Shown piece after piece: positions 1 to 10,812 of a stretch of 64,000 nt of DNA. Under the pieces are notes generated by a model, which was not told where the DNA came from, searched no databases, and was given only the letters and a program-made list of their open reading frames with translations. Source of the stretch: Filosporella fistucella. Lineage: Eukaryota > Ascomycota > Leotiomycetes > Helotiales. The first letter of the stretch is position 1; the number at the start of each line of letters is the position of its first letter. The stretch lies in the NCBI GenBank assembly GCA_030077755.1, contig JAQJZZ010000019.1, positions 1,562,501-1,626,500 on the forward strand, in the 5' to 3' direction. The translations under genes and the position numbers were made by a program.

Positions 1-1078
1 TGAGAAGTAGGTGAGCGGGAATAGGAAAGCATTCATGGGTGGCGTTCTGGCGGGAAGAAAATTAGCATTTTTGGAGTTGGTGGATTTCTGGAGTTTTGAA
101 ACCAGCTGTCTATAACTCAAATTTTGTTGAGACCTGGGACATTTGCAAGACGTCAAATCAATGTATTTCCCATCTCCGTTGCAGAAATTCTTGGTGGGCT
201 TTGGGCTATGCCTAAGCTGTCTTGGGGAGTCAGAGAAGCATTGGTACTGGGCAAAAAGATTATGCTTCAGAAACACGATTTGAAAGTAATGAAAGCTTTT
301 CAACCTTGTACATTTCGTATTTACATTTCGTGTTGAAAGTTGCCACTTCAAACCGTGCTCTCAAACCTATCGGATTTTCAAAGAACACGTTTTCTCTCTC
401 GAGATGGCTTTCAGAATCCACAATTTCCCGTTGCTGTAATTTTCGCTTTTTCTCTATTCGGACCATAGACCATTTCCTCATCCACGACATGTGGTAGGAT
501 TATTCACCAACTATCTTTTTTCTTCGGGTTTCAGCAGGATTGCTTGAGACGGTGAGTCTCCCTAAACACGTATAGTCAGGGCTCAAATGATACACTGTAT
601 CATATTAGATCTTGATGATAGCTTGTATCTAGGTAGTAATAGAATATGATACGGAAGGAGTAAGGAGTAAGGGGAGTTACTGGTAATCGCATCAAATATA
701 GGTAGTAAACACATTCTTTCAGCTAGCTGTGCAGTCATTTGCTTTCTGTAAATCTCCAAGTCACTCGTGCTAACTAGCAAGCTTCGATTTTAGAACTCCG
801 CTCTGAACATTGCATACCAAGAATATACACATCTCTGCGTGCACGAAAACATATTCACCCCTTGGGAATAGTCCTATTTTCACAATATGCGGAGCAGCAG
901 ACAGATTTCGAAATAATCAACACTTTCATATCAACCTTGGTAATCATACCATCTATTGATCCCATCCCAAACCCCGTAGACCACAATACAATCACGCGAA
1001 TCTCACTCCCATAAAAGAAATACTTGCTATCATACTTTATACACATCTGCATCAATACTCTCTTACAAGATCATTTCT
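1..1078. other. Left-edge intergenic stretch, no supported gene
   Basis: Short open frames occur on both strands but none has a convincing start, splice structure or recognisable motif. The stretch is AT-rich towards its right end, where it would hold the 3' flank of the BIG1 gene. A neighbouring gene may lie just outside the left edge, but I cannot support one here. Confidence 0.5.
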
Positions 1079-2105
1079 CTACTGCTGTTTCTTCTGTGCA
1101 GCTGGTCCCATCTCCTTGTCAAAAGCTCCGTAGCTGACTTCCAAACTGCCGAGTGCACTCATTCCAACGCCGAGAATAGAGAGGAGAATGGCTCCCACGA
1201 CGAGTCCATGGAAGATACCTGGTTATGTGATTAGTTTGTATAGCAAACCCAAAAGTATTCGGCTTACCAGGTGATAGGAACTGATACTTTTCGAATAGAG
1301 GTCTTGTATCAGTACTATTTGCAAACGCTGGTTCATGCCTGGCAAACATATCTCGCTTCAGATCCATACGGAAAGGTTCATCGAATGCCGCTTCGTAAGT
1401 AACAGGATTGTCTTCAGTGGATGGTGTAGTTGTGTAGATAACTGTATACTTGTATCCCTTTGGCAAATCCTTCAACACAGCGTTGAAGAGCTCGTTGTCT
1501 ATTACTTATCAGCGAGAGCTCCTTTGTAATTGACGACTTCATACCTCTATCAGCCATTGTGCGGATATCATCAGGTCGCTCAGCCCATCTTACAACCATA
1601 GCCTCGTTTCCTTTTCTCGCAGCAAATACCTCTGCTGGATAGACGTGATTTGTAATTTTAGCAGCGCATTTCTCCTCGAGATACGCAGCCAGATCATCTG
1701 CATCCACTCTTTCCATTCCCATAACTTCTCTCACCAGCATCCTAGTCTGTACGGCTGGATTCGATATCGCTTTTGCAAGATGGGGAGCATTCAATGATAG
1801 CTCAGAGGGAGAGACTGAAGGGGTCGAGATGATGTAGTAGATTTCGGAGCTGCATTCTGAAAGCACCTCTCTAACGCTGGAAAGAAGCTGACTTTTCGAT
1901 TGTAATTGCAAAGTTGATTCCTGCCTCAATTTGCTCGAGATCTCATTTCTGCTCATCTGCTATCAGCCATGTCCTAGATTCATACTCTGTCAAAAGCTAC
2001 TCGAGATACGTACGGGCTGTTGGAGAACAGTAAAAACGGGCTCGTATCTTTGAATGCATGTGCCGTAGCCAACGTGGCTGCTACAGCAGCTATCGAGAAA
2101 CGCAT
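1079..2105 (-). CDS. BIG1: BIG1-like ER membrane protein (beta-1,6-glucan synthesis)
   Basis: Four exons on the minus strand: 2105-2014, 1948-1545, 1498-1268, 1218-1079. All phases close, giving 288 residues. The small first exon (MRFSIAAVAATLATAHA, then FKDTSPFLLFSNSP) is a classic cleavable signal peptide followed by the D-T-S-P-F segment seen at the mature start of BIG1 proteins. The body is a lumenal domain, and the last exon gives one transmembrane helix (about residues 246-266) followed by a short tail reading SYGAFDKEMGPAAQKKQQ. The V-ATPase subunit S1/BIG1 family has this single C-terminal helix with an A-F-D-K-E-M-G-P tail. BIG1 works in the ER and is needed for normal cell-wall beta-1,6-glucan. 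The second intron acceptor is the AG before AATGAG; the upstream CAG would give an early stop. The gene is divergent from RRP17 with about 220 bp between starts. Confidence 0.85.
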
Positions 2106-2324
2106 TGTTGCTATCCTGTGCTGGGTTGATAGACACAAGTGAGGTCAAGCTTGAGCTGGGTTCACGATTGATGCAGCCTTGAATGACAGACGCCTCCAAG
2201 CTAGCCCGGCAAGTTCCGTCGAAATTCCCCTCCAGAAAATATTCAAGGTCACATCGAGAAACGTAAATCAGCAACTCACCTCAACTTCTTCCAATTCACT
2301 GACGATTGGATCTACGCTTTCAAA

Positions 2325-3041
2325 ATGGCGTCTATGATGGAACCAGGCATATTTCTGCATCCGCGGCCGAAGAAATCGCTGCTCCCTCCCCCCTCGAAGA
2401 AGCGCAAAACAGATCACAAAATTGAAGCTATTTCTTTCGATAACGATGCGCGGGCCGATTACCTGACCGGGTTTCACAAGAGAAAAGTGCAGAGGATAAA
2501 GAGGGCACAAGAAGAAGCTGCCAAGAAGGCAAAAGAGGAGAAGCTGGAGATGCGGAAACAGGTTAGTAGAGCCCAGGTTCGATCCAGGGTCCGAATTGAT
2601 AGGATCTAGTTGAGAGAAGAGAGAAAACAAGAGCTACAGGAACATGTCGATGCTATTAATCGAGCGCTGAGGGAAGTGGGGGATCCTGCGGCGTTAGAGA
2701 GCGACGACGATAGTGATGCGTGGGGTGGAATTGAGGATGATGAACCACAACCAGAAGTCCTAGATCACGAAGAAGAATATGTGGATGAGGATCGATATAC
2801 GACTGTCACCATAGAAGCAGTTGATGTGTCGAAAGAAGGCTTGCACAAAGTCAAGGATGATGACGAGGAGGAGGAAGTGGCTCCAAAATTAGTCCAGAAA
2901 GAGGAAACCAAGAAGAAAATATGGCCCAAGAAACCCAGGAAACAGAAATTCAGGTATGAAAGCAAAGCAGAGAGAAAGGTCACAAGGGCCAAACAAAAAT
3001 CAGGGAACAAATCAAAAGCAGATGCTAGGAAAGGAGAGTAG
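2325..3041 (+). CDS. RRP17: Ribosomal RNA-processing protein 17 (Nop25 family)
   Basis: Two exons (2325-2561, 2610-3041) with a 48-bp phase-0 intron; 222 residues. The N-terminal half has the Nop25/Rrp17 signature: K-K-R-K basic patch, then IEAISFDNDARADYLTGFHK, then a long K/E/R-rich helix (RKVQRIKRAQEEAAKKAKEE). The middle is acidic (DDDSDAWGG; DDDEEEE) and the C-terminus is very basic (KKIWPKKPRKQKFRYESK), which fits a nucleolar RNA-binding protein. In yeast the family member is an exonuclease-like factor for 5' processing of 5.8S and 25S rRNA in pre-60S particles. Length matches the family. The family assignment is strong; biochemical detail is inferred from yeast. Confidence 0.88.
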
Positions 3042-3250
3042 TTGAATACAATCATTCCTGACTCCTGCATGCTATGATTTGTGACAAGTCCATTGATATC
3101 AACTAATAGCAAAGCGTTCTGTAAAAACAGCGTACAACCGCCAACGCATACGGAGCCTAACTGTGTTCAATTATGCCACTCCATTTCATCTTTGTCAACC
3201 TCGATGAATGTACCTTCGGGCCTCGACCTCCAAACCTCATCAGCACCAGA

Positions 3251-3917
3251 TTAGATGTTGCCAATCTCCATCTGGAAATCCTCCAACTCCTTCTGAACAG
3301 CAGCATATTTCTTAGCCATCTCCTCGTACTTTAGCTCCCATGAATCGCGATCTTGTTCGAGAGCTTGGACTTTGCGTTCGAAGTGGCCTGCCTTGACATC
3401 GGTTTGACGGAGCCTGCGGATATCAGTCCAGAGTCATGGAATAGCACACAATGGAAGAAAATTAGCAGTATACATACTTGTCGTTTGTTTCTCTCAAATT
3501 CTTATCGGCCTCCTCAGCTTCCTCCTCGAGAAGTTGCAGTCTTCGTTGAAGTGTCTCATTCTGTGTAGCATGCTGACCACCCTCCTCTGCTCCTTGCTTC
3601 AAGTCTTTAAGCTGTGCCTCGAGTTTGTCGACATCAGATTCCAACTGGCCATTTTTGTGGGTAAGGGATGTGATTTCATGCTCCTTGGTGAGATTCTCCT
3701 GCTCCAGGGCCTTGATGGTCTTTTGGAGTTCCTCGACTTTGGCAGAGGCTTCATCAGCTTCGACACGGAGAGCGCTCATTTTCTAATGGGATTACTCATT
3801 AGCTCGGGTCTACGGGTCGCAGGCAAACCAGTTGAGGAAATGTAGAGCATTTCGAGGTATTTCCCACCAAATGGCGGGGTTGAGGTGGGATGGACTTACT
3901 TCCTTGATGCGATCCAT
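3251..3917 (-). CDS. TPM1: Tropomyosin
   Basis: Three exons on the minus strand: 3917-3900 (only six codons, MDRIKE), 3782-3478, 3413-3251; 161 residues, the standard length of fungal tropomyosin. The start MDRIKEKMSALRVEADEA matches the conserved tropomyosin N-terminus (M-D-x-I-x-E-K). The whole protein is a continuous heptad-repeat coiled coil with no prolines. It ends LEDFQMEIGNI. Tropomyosin dimers polymerise head to tail along formin-nucleated actin cables and favour myosin V transport and the cytokinetic ring. The tiny first exon is easily missed: an annotation starting at the internal MSALRV would lose the N-terminal residues that are acetylated and needed for end-to-end overlap. Confidence 0.93.
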
Positions 3918-4275
3918 GATGGCTGTGGATTGTTGTTTGGTAAAATTTGGAGACTATGTAGAGTCAAAGAAGCTCGATATTGCTCTTGTTGATGTAGAAG
4001 GTTGAACTTGGATGTGTGGTTGGTGACGCGGAAGGGAGCGATGAGTTTGAAGGGTCGGATTTCAGACACGAGGCCCCGAAAGTTAGGAGACCGCCCGACA
4101 GGGGTAAGGGATGAAGCTGCCAGATTCGGTTGCTTCGACAACTGACCAAAACAGAAATCACGGGCAAGGCACGAACATCGAAATTAAATCACGGCACATA
4201 CCAACAACACACGATTTACAATTTCAATGTAATACGAGTCCCATCACTTGATTATTGCTGCGAATAGCTACGAAA

Positions 4276-5677
4276 ATGTTGGCCGCACGAGACCAGGAAA
4301 ATCTGGTTCACGGTCACCACCAAGCTGCTGCGTCCAAACCTCTGAATCAAAGTACCAGAGGCTTGCAGCCGAAGACACCCGGAAATAAATATCCCAAGAC
4401 ACCATTTAAGATCCCTCTCAACGACGAAAATGCGCCTACAGGTTTTGGAAAGACTATCAAGGGCAAGGGAATAGAGAATCTAGTCACAGGCGGAAAGAAG
4501 AACGCGACTTTCGACAAGAATGCCTTCATTACTCCTATGGGTACGCGTTTCAGGGTGTAAGTCGATTTCACGCTGACTATCTACAGGTCCTCGGACTCGA
4601 GCTCCACTTGGTATGAAAACAACCAATGCAAAGGCTAAAGCATTTCAAACACCAGCGGGGCCTGCTCCAGAGAAAGAGCTTGAGAAGACTCAACCCAAGC
4701 AGCAAACAAGTGCTCGTCGACCAAAGAAGAATCTCATCCATGCGGATCAAGTCAAATTGGAAGTTCATGGAGATGAAAGTCCTCTCACAGATAGGGATGT
4801 GGAGTATTGTCCCCCGAAACCAAAAGACCTTCCATACCAATCAGAAGATTTCCCAGACAATTGTCTCGATTACCGGCCATTGCAACGAGGTAATCTGATG
4901 CGCGGGATCTACGATACATATTACCGCAATGTGGATGAGAATGGAACTTCGAAACTAGAACGGAAACATGAGGAAGCATATCAGAGATCAGCACAAAAGG
5001 CGGACGAGCAAATTCTGGCTATGTTGGAGGAAGAATGGACCGTAGGCGATGTACCTGAGACATTCCGACATCTTCGGAAGAAGCAAGCACAACCTCTAGA
5101 GCCAAAACCCAAGGCAGATGCAACAATCAAAAAACAAACGACAATGACTACCAAAGGGCCTGCAACAATTGCCTCGAGAAAGGCTGCGTCGGCTCTTTCA
5201 GTCGCTCCTAAATCTGCACCACTTGCACCAAAAACTACCAAACCGGCATCCAAACCATTCTTTCTCTCCCGTGCTAAGCCGGCCCCCGCCCCCTCCAACC
5301 CCAGCAATGCATCAACTATGCGCCACTCAGCAGCTGTTGCCGCATCACGAAGCACAATTGGTTATACCAAGGGTCGCTCTGCATCAGGAGCTCTCAGTAC
5401 CAATACGTTCAGAAAGCCAGAGGCCAAGCCGGAGCGACGCCCAGAGAGAAGTGGCTTTGCGAGAAGTGTCAGCAACATGAGCCAAGCATCTGATACCACC
5501 ATTACTCCAGCTCGTTTCAAGGAAGAAGAAGAGTGGCGTAATCCCAGCTTCATGAAGGCATTTGAGGTTGATGATGAGGATTTGGAGCCAGTTTTCAGGG
5601 GGGTCTTGCCAGAGAGCTTAAGAAGAAGCGATGATGATGAGGAAGAGTGGGTTATGACTTTAAAGTCAACTGAGTAG
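4276..5677 (+). CDS. Probable securin (separase inhibitor, Pds1/Cut2 type)
   Basis: Two exons (4276-4540, 4587-5677), 451 residues; ATG at 4276 is the first ATG in frame. Most of the chain is low complexity, rich in K, A, P and T, so global similarity is weak. Three short motifs make the case. First, a destruction box R93-A-P-L-G-M-K-T-T-N102, created exactly across the splice junction, matching RxxLxxxxN. Second, KEN-like elements (DQENL near the start, DENAP around residue 50). Third, D159-V-E-Y-C-P-P165, matching the ExEYxPP-type pseudosubstrate segment that sits in the separase active site in Pds1. A conserved acidic C-terminus follows (WRNPSFMKAFEVDDEDLEPVFRG). This order (degron, inhibitor segment, acidic tail) is that of securins. 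The role would be to hold separase inactive until APC/C-driven destruction at anaphase. Family assignment is inference from motifs. Confidence 0.72.
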
Positions 5678-7411
5678 AATGTTGGAATAGAAGGATAACA
5701 ATTGGAATGGGTTGGAGTATGGAGTTCTGGCACGCTGTCTTTACTCCAATGATGGTCTACAGCACAGCTCAGGTGGAACTGGAGGATAGATTACACTTTA
5801 AACTTTATTGGGACGCTCACTCTTGTATGAATAATATTGCCTTGAATACAACATACTAGAAGTAGCCTGACTTTTTTACAACTTCCTACAGACTTGCTGG
5901 GAACAGATGCCCTCCAAAGTAACCTGGATGTGACGTTTGGATGTTCTTCTTTGATAATATGATGACACAATCTTGCTCTCCTTACTTTTTCTGAGTTAAC
6001 AATCGAGTGGAAAGTTTCCCGCCAACGCGATTCTATCTTTCCTTGTTGGTTTTCTTGCCACTTGGTGAGCATTGCCGTTCAATCAGTTCTGCTTTTACTT
6101 TTCAAGCTCCTCGCTCTATCAGCCATTAGGTAGAAGATGTTTTTTCATTCAAAGCACATTAAATCTCTTTTAGTTAGTGCTCAGCACAATGAATGTAGTA
6201 TGAGATAATGACCAGTCAAATGACTAGAAATAATGATGCATATGTACACTATCAGGGCAAGACTCCGCAAAACTATAATATGCGTCAAACCTTCAAATAG
6301 GCGCCTCAGGTTTGAAAGAATATACAGTCTTTAGTGGGGACAACAGCGCTGGGAGTAATGTGATGTGCGACAAACGTCGACGAAGTCCATTATATTGAGG
6401 GATACATACTTCAGCACATGGCCCCGCAAAACTGCGATGTGCGTCAAAACTTCCTAATCTATAGCGCCTTAGGCAAGAATACACACATTCCTTTAGTCAC
6501 AGTGACAATGTCGGGGTCTATGCGAAGTACGACAAAAGCCAAAGATTTCGATTACAGTTATTACAGGAACTATGATCTGATTTGACAAAGTATCTGTAAT
6601 CGTGGTGGTGACATTTGTAGTGACAGTCCCTGGGAGATATATTCGTTGCAGAATTTGCTCCCAGAGGCAATGCATGCGAATTGAGTGCATGGAAACGGTT
6701 ATATTGAATACAAGCTATATATATCAGAAGAGGAGCACTTGTTTGCAGCAAGGAACAGAAAGAAATACGATGTTATTGAGCCGCTCTTCGAATATTTAGA
6801 CCTAGAGCAGCTAATATTGCGGTGAAGAGGGAGAAGGCAACGAGGATGACATGTTGCAAGTGTTAGTACATTAATACTATTCAAAGTCTCTACTTGGTGT
6901 TTCTACTTATTAGTGAAAGTTGTCTTTGAAAGTCAAGTCTAGAAGCCAAGACCATTATTAGAGTACTCCTCGATGTTTGTACTAGTGTGAGATTTTATGC
7001 TCAGCCAATTATATTGCGGTACAAAACTGTTTCAAAGCTTATTTAGAGATGTTTGAATTGCCTGGCAAAGTAGAGTCAGGTTTTATCATAGGTAGATTCG
7101 GCATGTGTGCAGTCTGTAATCAAGGTAGGTCGTTCGGCAACGCCAATGAATTGATTGGTGGCACGAAATCTAATTGCTGTCTGCCGATACTTTGTTACTC
7201 CGAACGTCGGAGAATTGACCTTCGAACTTCGAATGAGCCTGCCTTAAAATTCCGAACTTCATGTCATGTTTGATTGATATCATAAGCTCAGCCACAAGTT
7301 CAGTTTTATATCAGGTTGACGTCGTCTTCGCCCATTTCCCTGTTAAAAAAGACAAATGTTTAGCCATTAATTCATTCCGCAATGTAGTTCACTATAGAAG
7401 ATCTCCACCTA
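5678..7411. other. Gene-poor stretch with a degenerate tandem repeat
   Basis: No coding region is supported. The short ORFs lack coding character. The only structure I see is the imperfect 159-bp-period duplication at about 6250-6560, listed separately. The last kilobase is AT-rich. Confidence 0.55.
6250..6560. repeat. Imperfect tandem duplication, period about 159 bp
   Basis: Two head-to-tail copies. Copy A starts around 6255 and copy B around 6414. Shared landmarks in the same order: CCGCAAAACT (6265 and 6424), TATGCGTCAAA / TGTGCGTCAAA, GCGCCTCAGG / GCGCCTTAGG, AAGAATA-ACA, TTTAGT, GACAA and GTGCGACAAA / GTACGACAAA. Differences are mostly transitions with small indels. No open frame spans the copies. 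Confidence 0.7.
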
Positions 7412-8248
7412 TTATACAGCACCCGGACTTGTTTCATTCATGCCCATCGCTCTCAAACAAACATCGAAGTCTGAAATTGTCGCATTCCTTTCCGGCAGAG
7501 CATCCTGCAAACACTTCGCTAGATGCTTTAGTGCTCCAGGCGTATCGATTTTCTCGTGGAACTGCATCCAAGTCTTCTGCTTGGCAACGACATCAACCTC
7601 TTCCCACCCACTCCAAAACCAACAAATGCCAAAGAACGTCAGCCAGAATCCCCAAAACACCACAAACACTCGTCCCACTGCAAGAGGCCCTGTTTGAGCT
7701 TCTGAAAGCTCAGTGATCCATCTAATCGATTTGAACTTTTCGACAACGGCTTTTTCCACAGCCACCTATGTTCACATATGTGTTAGTAACTAATGGTTGG
7801 CGTTTTTACCAATAATCTGATAGTTTGACAGATTCGCGGCTTCACTTACAAGAGCAATTAAGAATACGACAAAAAACATCATCGCAACCTCCATGGAGAA
7901 TGCCATAAGAGAGAACATCAATGGGTCTTTGCCAGTTAAAATCAAGAGAGGAAACAGTCCAAAAGGAGCCAAGAATAACATAGCATAAGCTAGGCCTTCA
8001 CAAGTCTCTTTGAAACTCGGTGGTGGCTTTACAGCCTCAGTTGTCGTCGGAATTTGTGCTTCGGTATCGTTGTTATTTCCTAACAAGAGAGGGTCTGAGG
8101 AATCGTACGATGGAGGCGAAGTGAGAGTTTCTTGCACATGGTCTTGTACTGCTGCTCTAACTTCAGCCCTGATAAAGCGAGCCATTTCTGCGTCGACACT
8201 CGAGGCATCGTCGTGCGGACTGGTCTCGAGCGGTATATACTTTGCCAT
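7412..8248 (-). CDS. Orphan three-helix membrane protein
   Basis: Two exons on the minus strand (8248-7850, 7765-7412) with an 84-bp intron that has a strong GTAAGT donor and a TTACTAAC branch site; 250 residues. An apparent extension of exon 1 past 7850 ends in a stop and is intronic. Residues 1-75 are soluble and polar. Three hydrophobic segments follow: about 86-105 (AYAMLFLAPFGLFPLLILTG), about 109-133 (PLMFSLMAFSMEVAMMFFVV) and a third encoded by exon 2 (VGRVFVVFWGFWLTFFGICW). The C-terminal roughly 60 residues are soluble. I do not recognise a family. The well-formed splice sites and the continuous helix pattern across the junction support a real gene. There are no close neighbours that suggest a function. 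Confidence 0.6.
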
Positions 8249-8796
8249 TTTTATATCAATATGAGCAAATAGGAAAATGTGTGGCTATTTCTGGGTGATA
8301 ATAGGAAAGAAATATCGGAATATTGGGAATCAGGCAGCTGCCGTCCGTTCTGGTCGGGCATACAGATGGTTGTGGCTGATAGCGGGGTTGATTGAGGCCG
8401 CCTTACGCCAAGGACTGCATATAAAACGATTGCATCTCGATACTTTCAAGGTCATAAGAATCTGAGAGCCAGGCACCGTACAAAAGTAGTTTTAACAACT
8501 TCTTGAAGTTTTGTCTCTATTTCAAAGAGTTGTTTTAATGTCGAGTGGTTACAAGTTTATCACATACTCTGGAGTTCGGTGAGAAGAAGTGGCTAGCGAG
8601 GACATTGTCTCACTCAAAAGTACGGCAGAGCCTTAATTCTGCTACGTCTCCTCCCTTCCTCAAACTTCCCTTCTTGTCGGCGATCTTATATTTGTCCTTG
8701 AGCTCGGACAACGTACCCTATCTTCATTTCTATTGCAATATCGAAACCCTCAATTGAGTACTTAGGTGGAGGTAAATTACTCTTACCTGCCTGACA
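8249..8796. other. Intergenic, nothing recognised
   Basis: Divergent promoter space between the minus-strand membrane protein and the plus-strand F-box-like gene. No repeats, RNA genes or coding signal seen. Confidence 0.5.
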
Positions 8797-9822
8797 ATGA
8801 CCTCAACGTCGTCGCTAGAATACAGGACTCCATCCGAAGTAAATCTAGCAACAACACCTCACGTCAATGACCCTCATTCATTTCCGGATTATATACGTGT
8901 AATCATGGTATCATCTATTAAGGCACCCACAAGACCCCGGAGTCTCTCTGACTTGCCATACGATATACTCCACCAAATTAGCGAAGAAGTATTATGGAAC
9001 CATATTCAGTGCGACGAGGTCATACTTTTGAGATGTGCATCCCGAAGGTGCTCCCGGTCTACAGATAACGCAAGATTGAAAACAGACATTCCATCCCGGC
9101 CCACCAAGTCGAGCAAAATCCAGTTACACCGCACATTACTTTCGGCACCATACGCAGCCGTAAGTCCATGGTACGCAGGCAAGAACGAGAAAAGGAATCA
9201 CATCCCTTTACTATGGACATGCAAGAAGATACAACGAGTCATTCAAGAGCTTCTATATTCTTACCAAGTATTCCATATTCATGTGGCAGGCCTTGATACC
9301 ATGGGGTGGCGCCCACTAGGTCAATCTCTTCAGACCGAGTTTCTCAAAGAATACGGCTACAAGATCAGGAATGTGATGCTTCTTTACCAACTCAACACTT
9401 TCACTAAAAGCACAAAGATGAATCAGCATGGTCCCAACTTGCCTCCTGGTGGTTTCCGAGAGTCGTTGGGGCGATTGAAATCGAGTGGTGCGGCTGTAGA
9501 GGAGAGCACGAAAGAGCTACGAAAAGTGGTAGAGATGTTAACAGAAGGACGCGAAACCACCATCCTTGATTTCGCTCATAGTATTTCTGTCACACCTGCA
9601 GAAAATTCCAATCCAGAGACTCCGTATCCTGCTTGGAAATTGAAATTGCTTGAAGGTGCACTTCGGCCTTTAGCGGAATTGGCGGGTTGGGTGGCTGGAA
9701 CTTCGGAGACTCCAGTTGAACACCAATTTGGAAATTGGGACGCAACTTTCTACGGGAGAGGGCGAGATAGAAGACTGAAGGATTTTTCAAATGCTATGGC
9801 GGACAGTCTTATTCTTGAATAG
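8797..9822 (+). CDS. F-box-like hypothetical protein
   Basis: Single uninterrupted frame of 341 residues. A second in-frame ATG (MVSSIKAPTRP, around residue 37) directly precedes RSLSDLPYDILHQISEEVLW, which looks like the first helix of an F-box (L-P-x-D/E-I-L-x-x-I). This makes the later ATG a possible true start. The rest is the loosely conserved tail seen in large fungal families of F-box-like proteins that start with a short F-box and continue with no known domain. The role, if the F-box is real, would be substrate choice for an SCF ubiquitin ligase. It is convergent with a second F-box gene 207 bp downstream; the two share no obvious sequence beyond the F-box idea. Confidence 0.55.
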   Translation: MTSTSSLEYRTPSEVNLATTPHVNDPHSFPDYIRVIMVSSIKAPTRPRSLSDLPYDILHQISEEVLWNHIQCDEVILLRCASRRCSRSTDNARLKTDIPSRPTKSSKIQLHRTLLSAPYAAVSPWYAGKNEKRNHIPLLWTCKKIQRVIQELLYSYQVFHIHVAGLDTMGWRPLGQSLQTEFLKEYGYKIRNVMLLYQLNTFTKSTKMNQHGPNLPPGGFRESLGRLKSSGAAVEESTKELRKVVEMLTEGRETTILDFAHSISVTPAENSNPETPYPAWKLKLLEGALRPLAELAGWVAGTSETPVEHQFGNWDATFYGRGRDRRLKDFSNAMADSLILE

Positions 9823-10029
9823 GACATTGAATGGAGGGACACGGCATATCTCAGGCTTTCACATTTAATTAGTTAAGAGGACTCCGAAGCTGCCGTTGAG
9901 AAGGCTTGTTGATATGTTCATTTGTTTTCCCACAAAATTGACACCACAAAATCTACAACTCCTTCGCTCAGATGAACATAAATGCGTCAGTCGTCAATCA
10001 TCAGCTATATACAACCCATCAACCTAGCG

Positions 10030-10812
10030 CTAATCAATCCAATTGATAATCAACGGTTCATATCCCTCACTCCGAAACCCCTCTAAAGATGGGCCTTCAA
10101 AATCAAAAAACGAAACCACATGGGTAATTCCCAACTTGATACTCCCTCCTTTATCAAGTGGGGCGCCCGCGCCCGACCATCTTGGGAATACCCATTGTAT
10201 CATCATGTGGTGAAAACATTGATTTGCTGCATGCTGCGCAAGATCATACAGCGGGCCCATCCTTAACCCATCTCCCAATGCCCCAACTCCAAAATGTATA
10301 TTCCGGCTTCCTATTCCGTCGTATCTTCGTTCAATCGTCAGTTCCGTCGTCACAGGACTTGTAACAAACATTTTCCTCCAGCTCGCCTCTTTCCGAGCAT
10401 AGGCTTCGCGTTTGGGAACACTCTTGTTCCAATCCAGCAATTTAAAATCATTCCGCGAGATGTCTCCTCCATCCCGTACCTTGACGAAAGACCGGAACCA
10501 GGGCAGAAAGGACCATAACAGTAGCGGGTTGACTTGGTATCCAGTCACATGACTTTGAGCTTCTGGCAAAAAATAAAGAAGTCGTTGTAACGATGGAGAC
10601 CTTTTGATAATTGCATTCCAAAGCCGACTAACTCTCAAAGCTGAGACAAGGATATCGCGTTGTGGTAGGAAAAGAAGGATGTTTTCCAAGAGCTCGGGAT
10701 TGTAGAGCACGCATTCGGTCACGCTGGCAGCTGACGAGTTACTTCGTCTCACGGAAAGGTACTTGAAATGCAAGTTCTCAGATGCAGCTCTCTTGCGCGG
10801 AATCGTATGCAT
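10030..10812 (-). CDS. F-box domain protein
   Basis: Single-exon frame of 260 residues. Residues about 38-80 (YNPELLENILLFLPQRDIL, then VSALRVSRLWNAIIKRSPSL) form a good F-box: the hydrophobic first helix, then the R-V-S/C-x-x-W-x-x-x-I motif and SPxLQ. The remainder is the C-terminal region typical of filamentous-fungal F-box proteins of about 250-300 residues, with no repeats. The expected role is linking an unknown substrate to Skp1 in an SCF ubiquitin ligase. Confidence 0.72.
   Translation of the reverse strand: MHTIPRKRAASENLHFKYLSVRRSNSSAASVTECVLYNPELLENILLFLPQRDILVSALRVSRLWNAIIKRSPSLQRLLYFLPEAQSHVTGYQVNPLLLWSFLPWFRSFVKVRDGGDISRNDFKLLDWNKSVPKREAYARKEASWRKMFVTSPVTTELTIERRYDGIGSRNIHFGVGALGDGLRMGPLYDLAQHAANQCFHHMMIQWVFPRWSGAGAPLDKGGSIKLGITHVVSFFDFEGPSLEGFRSEGYEPLIINWID

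Noticed and set aside
222..497. Overlapping short ORFs on both strands near the left edge
   Set aside because: No motif, no consistent splice structure and no ATG context that favours one strand.
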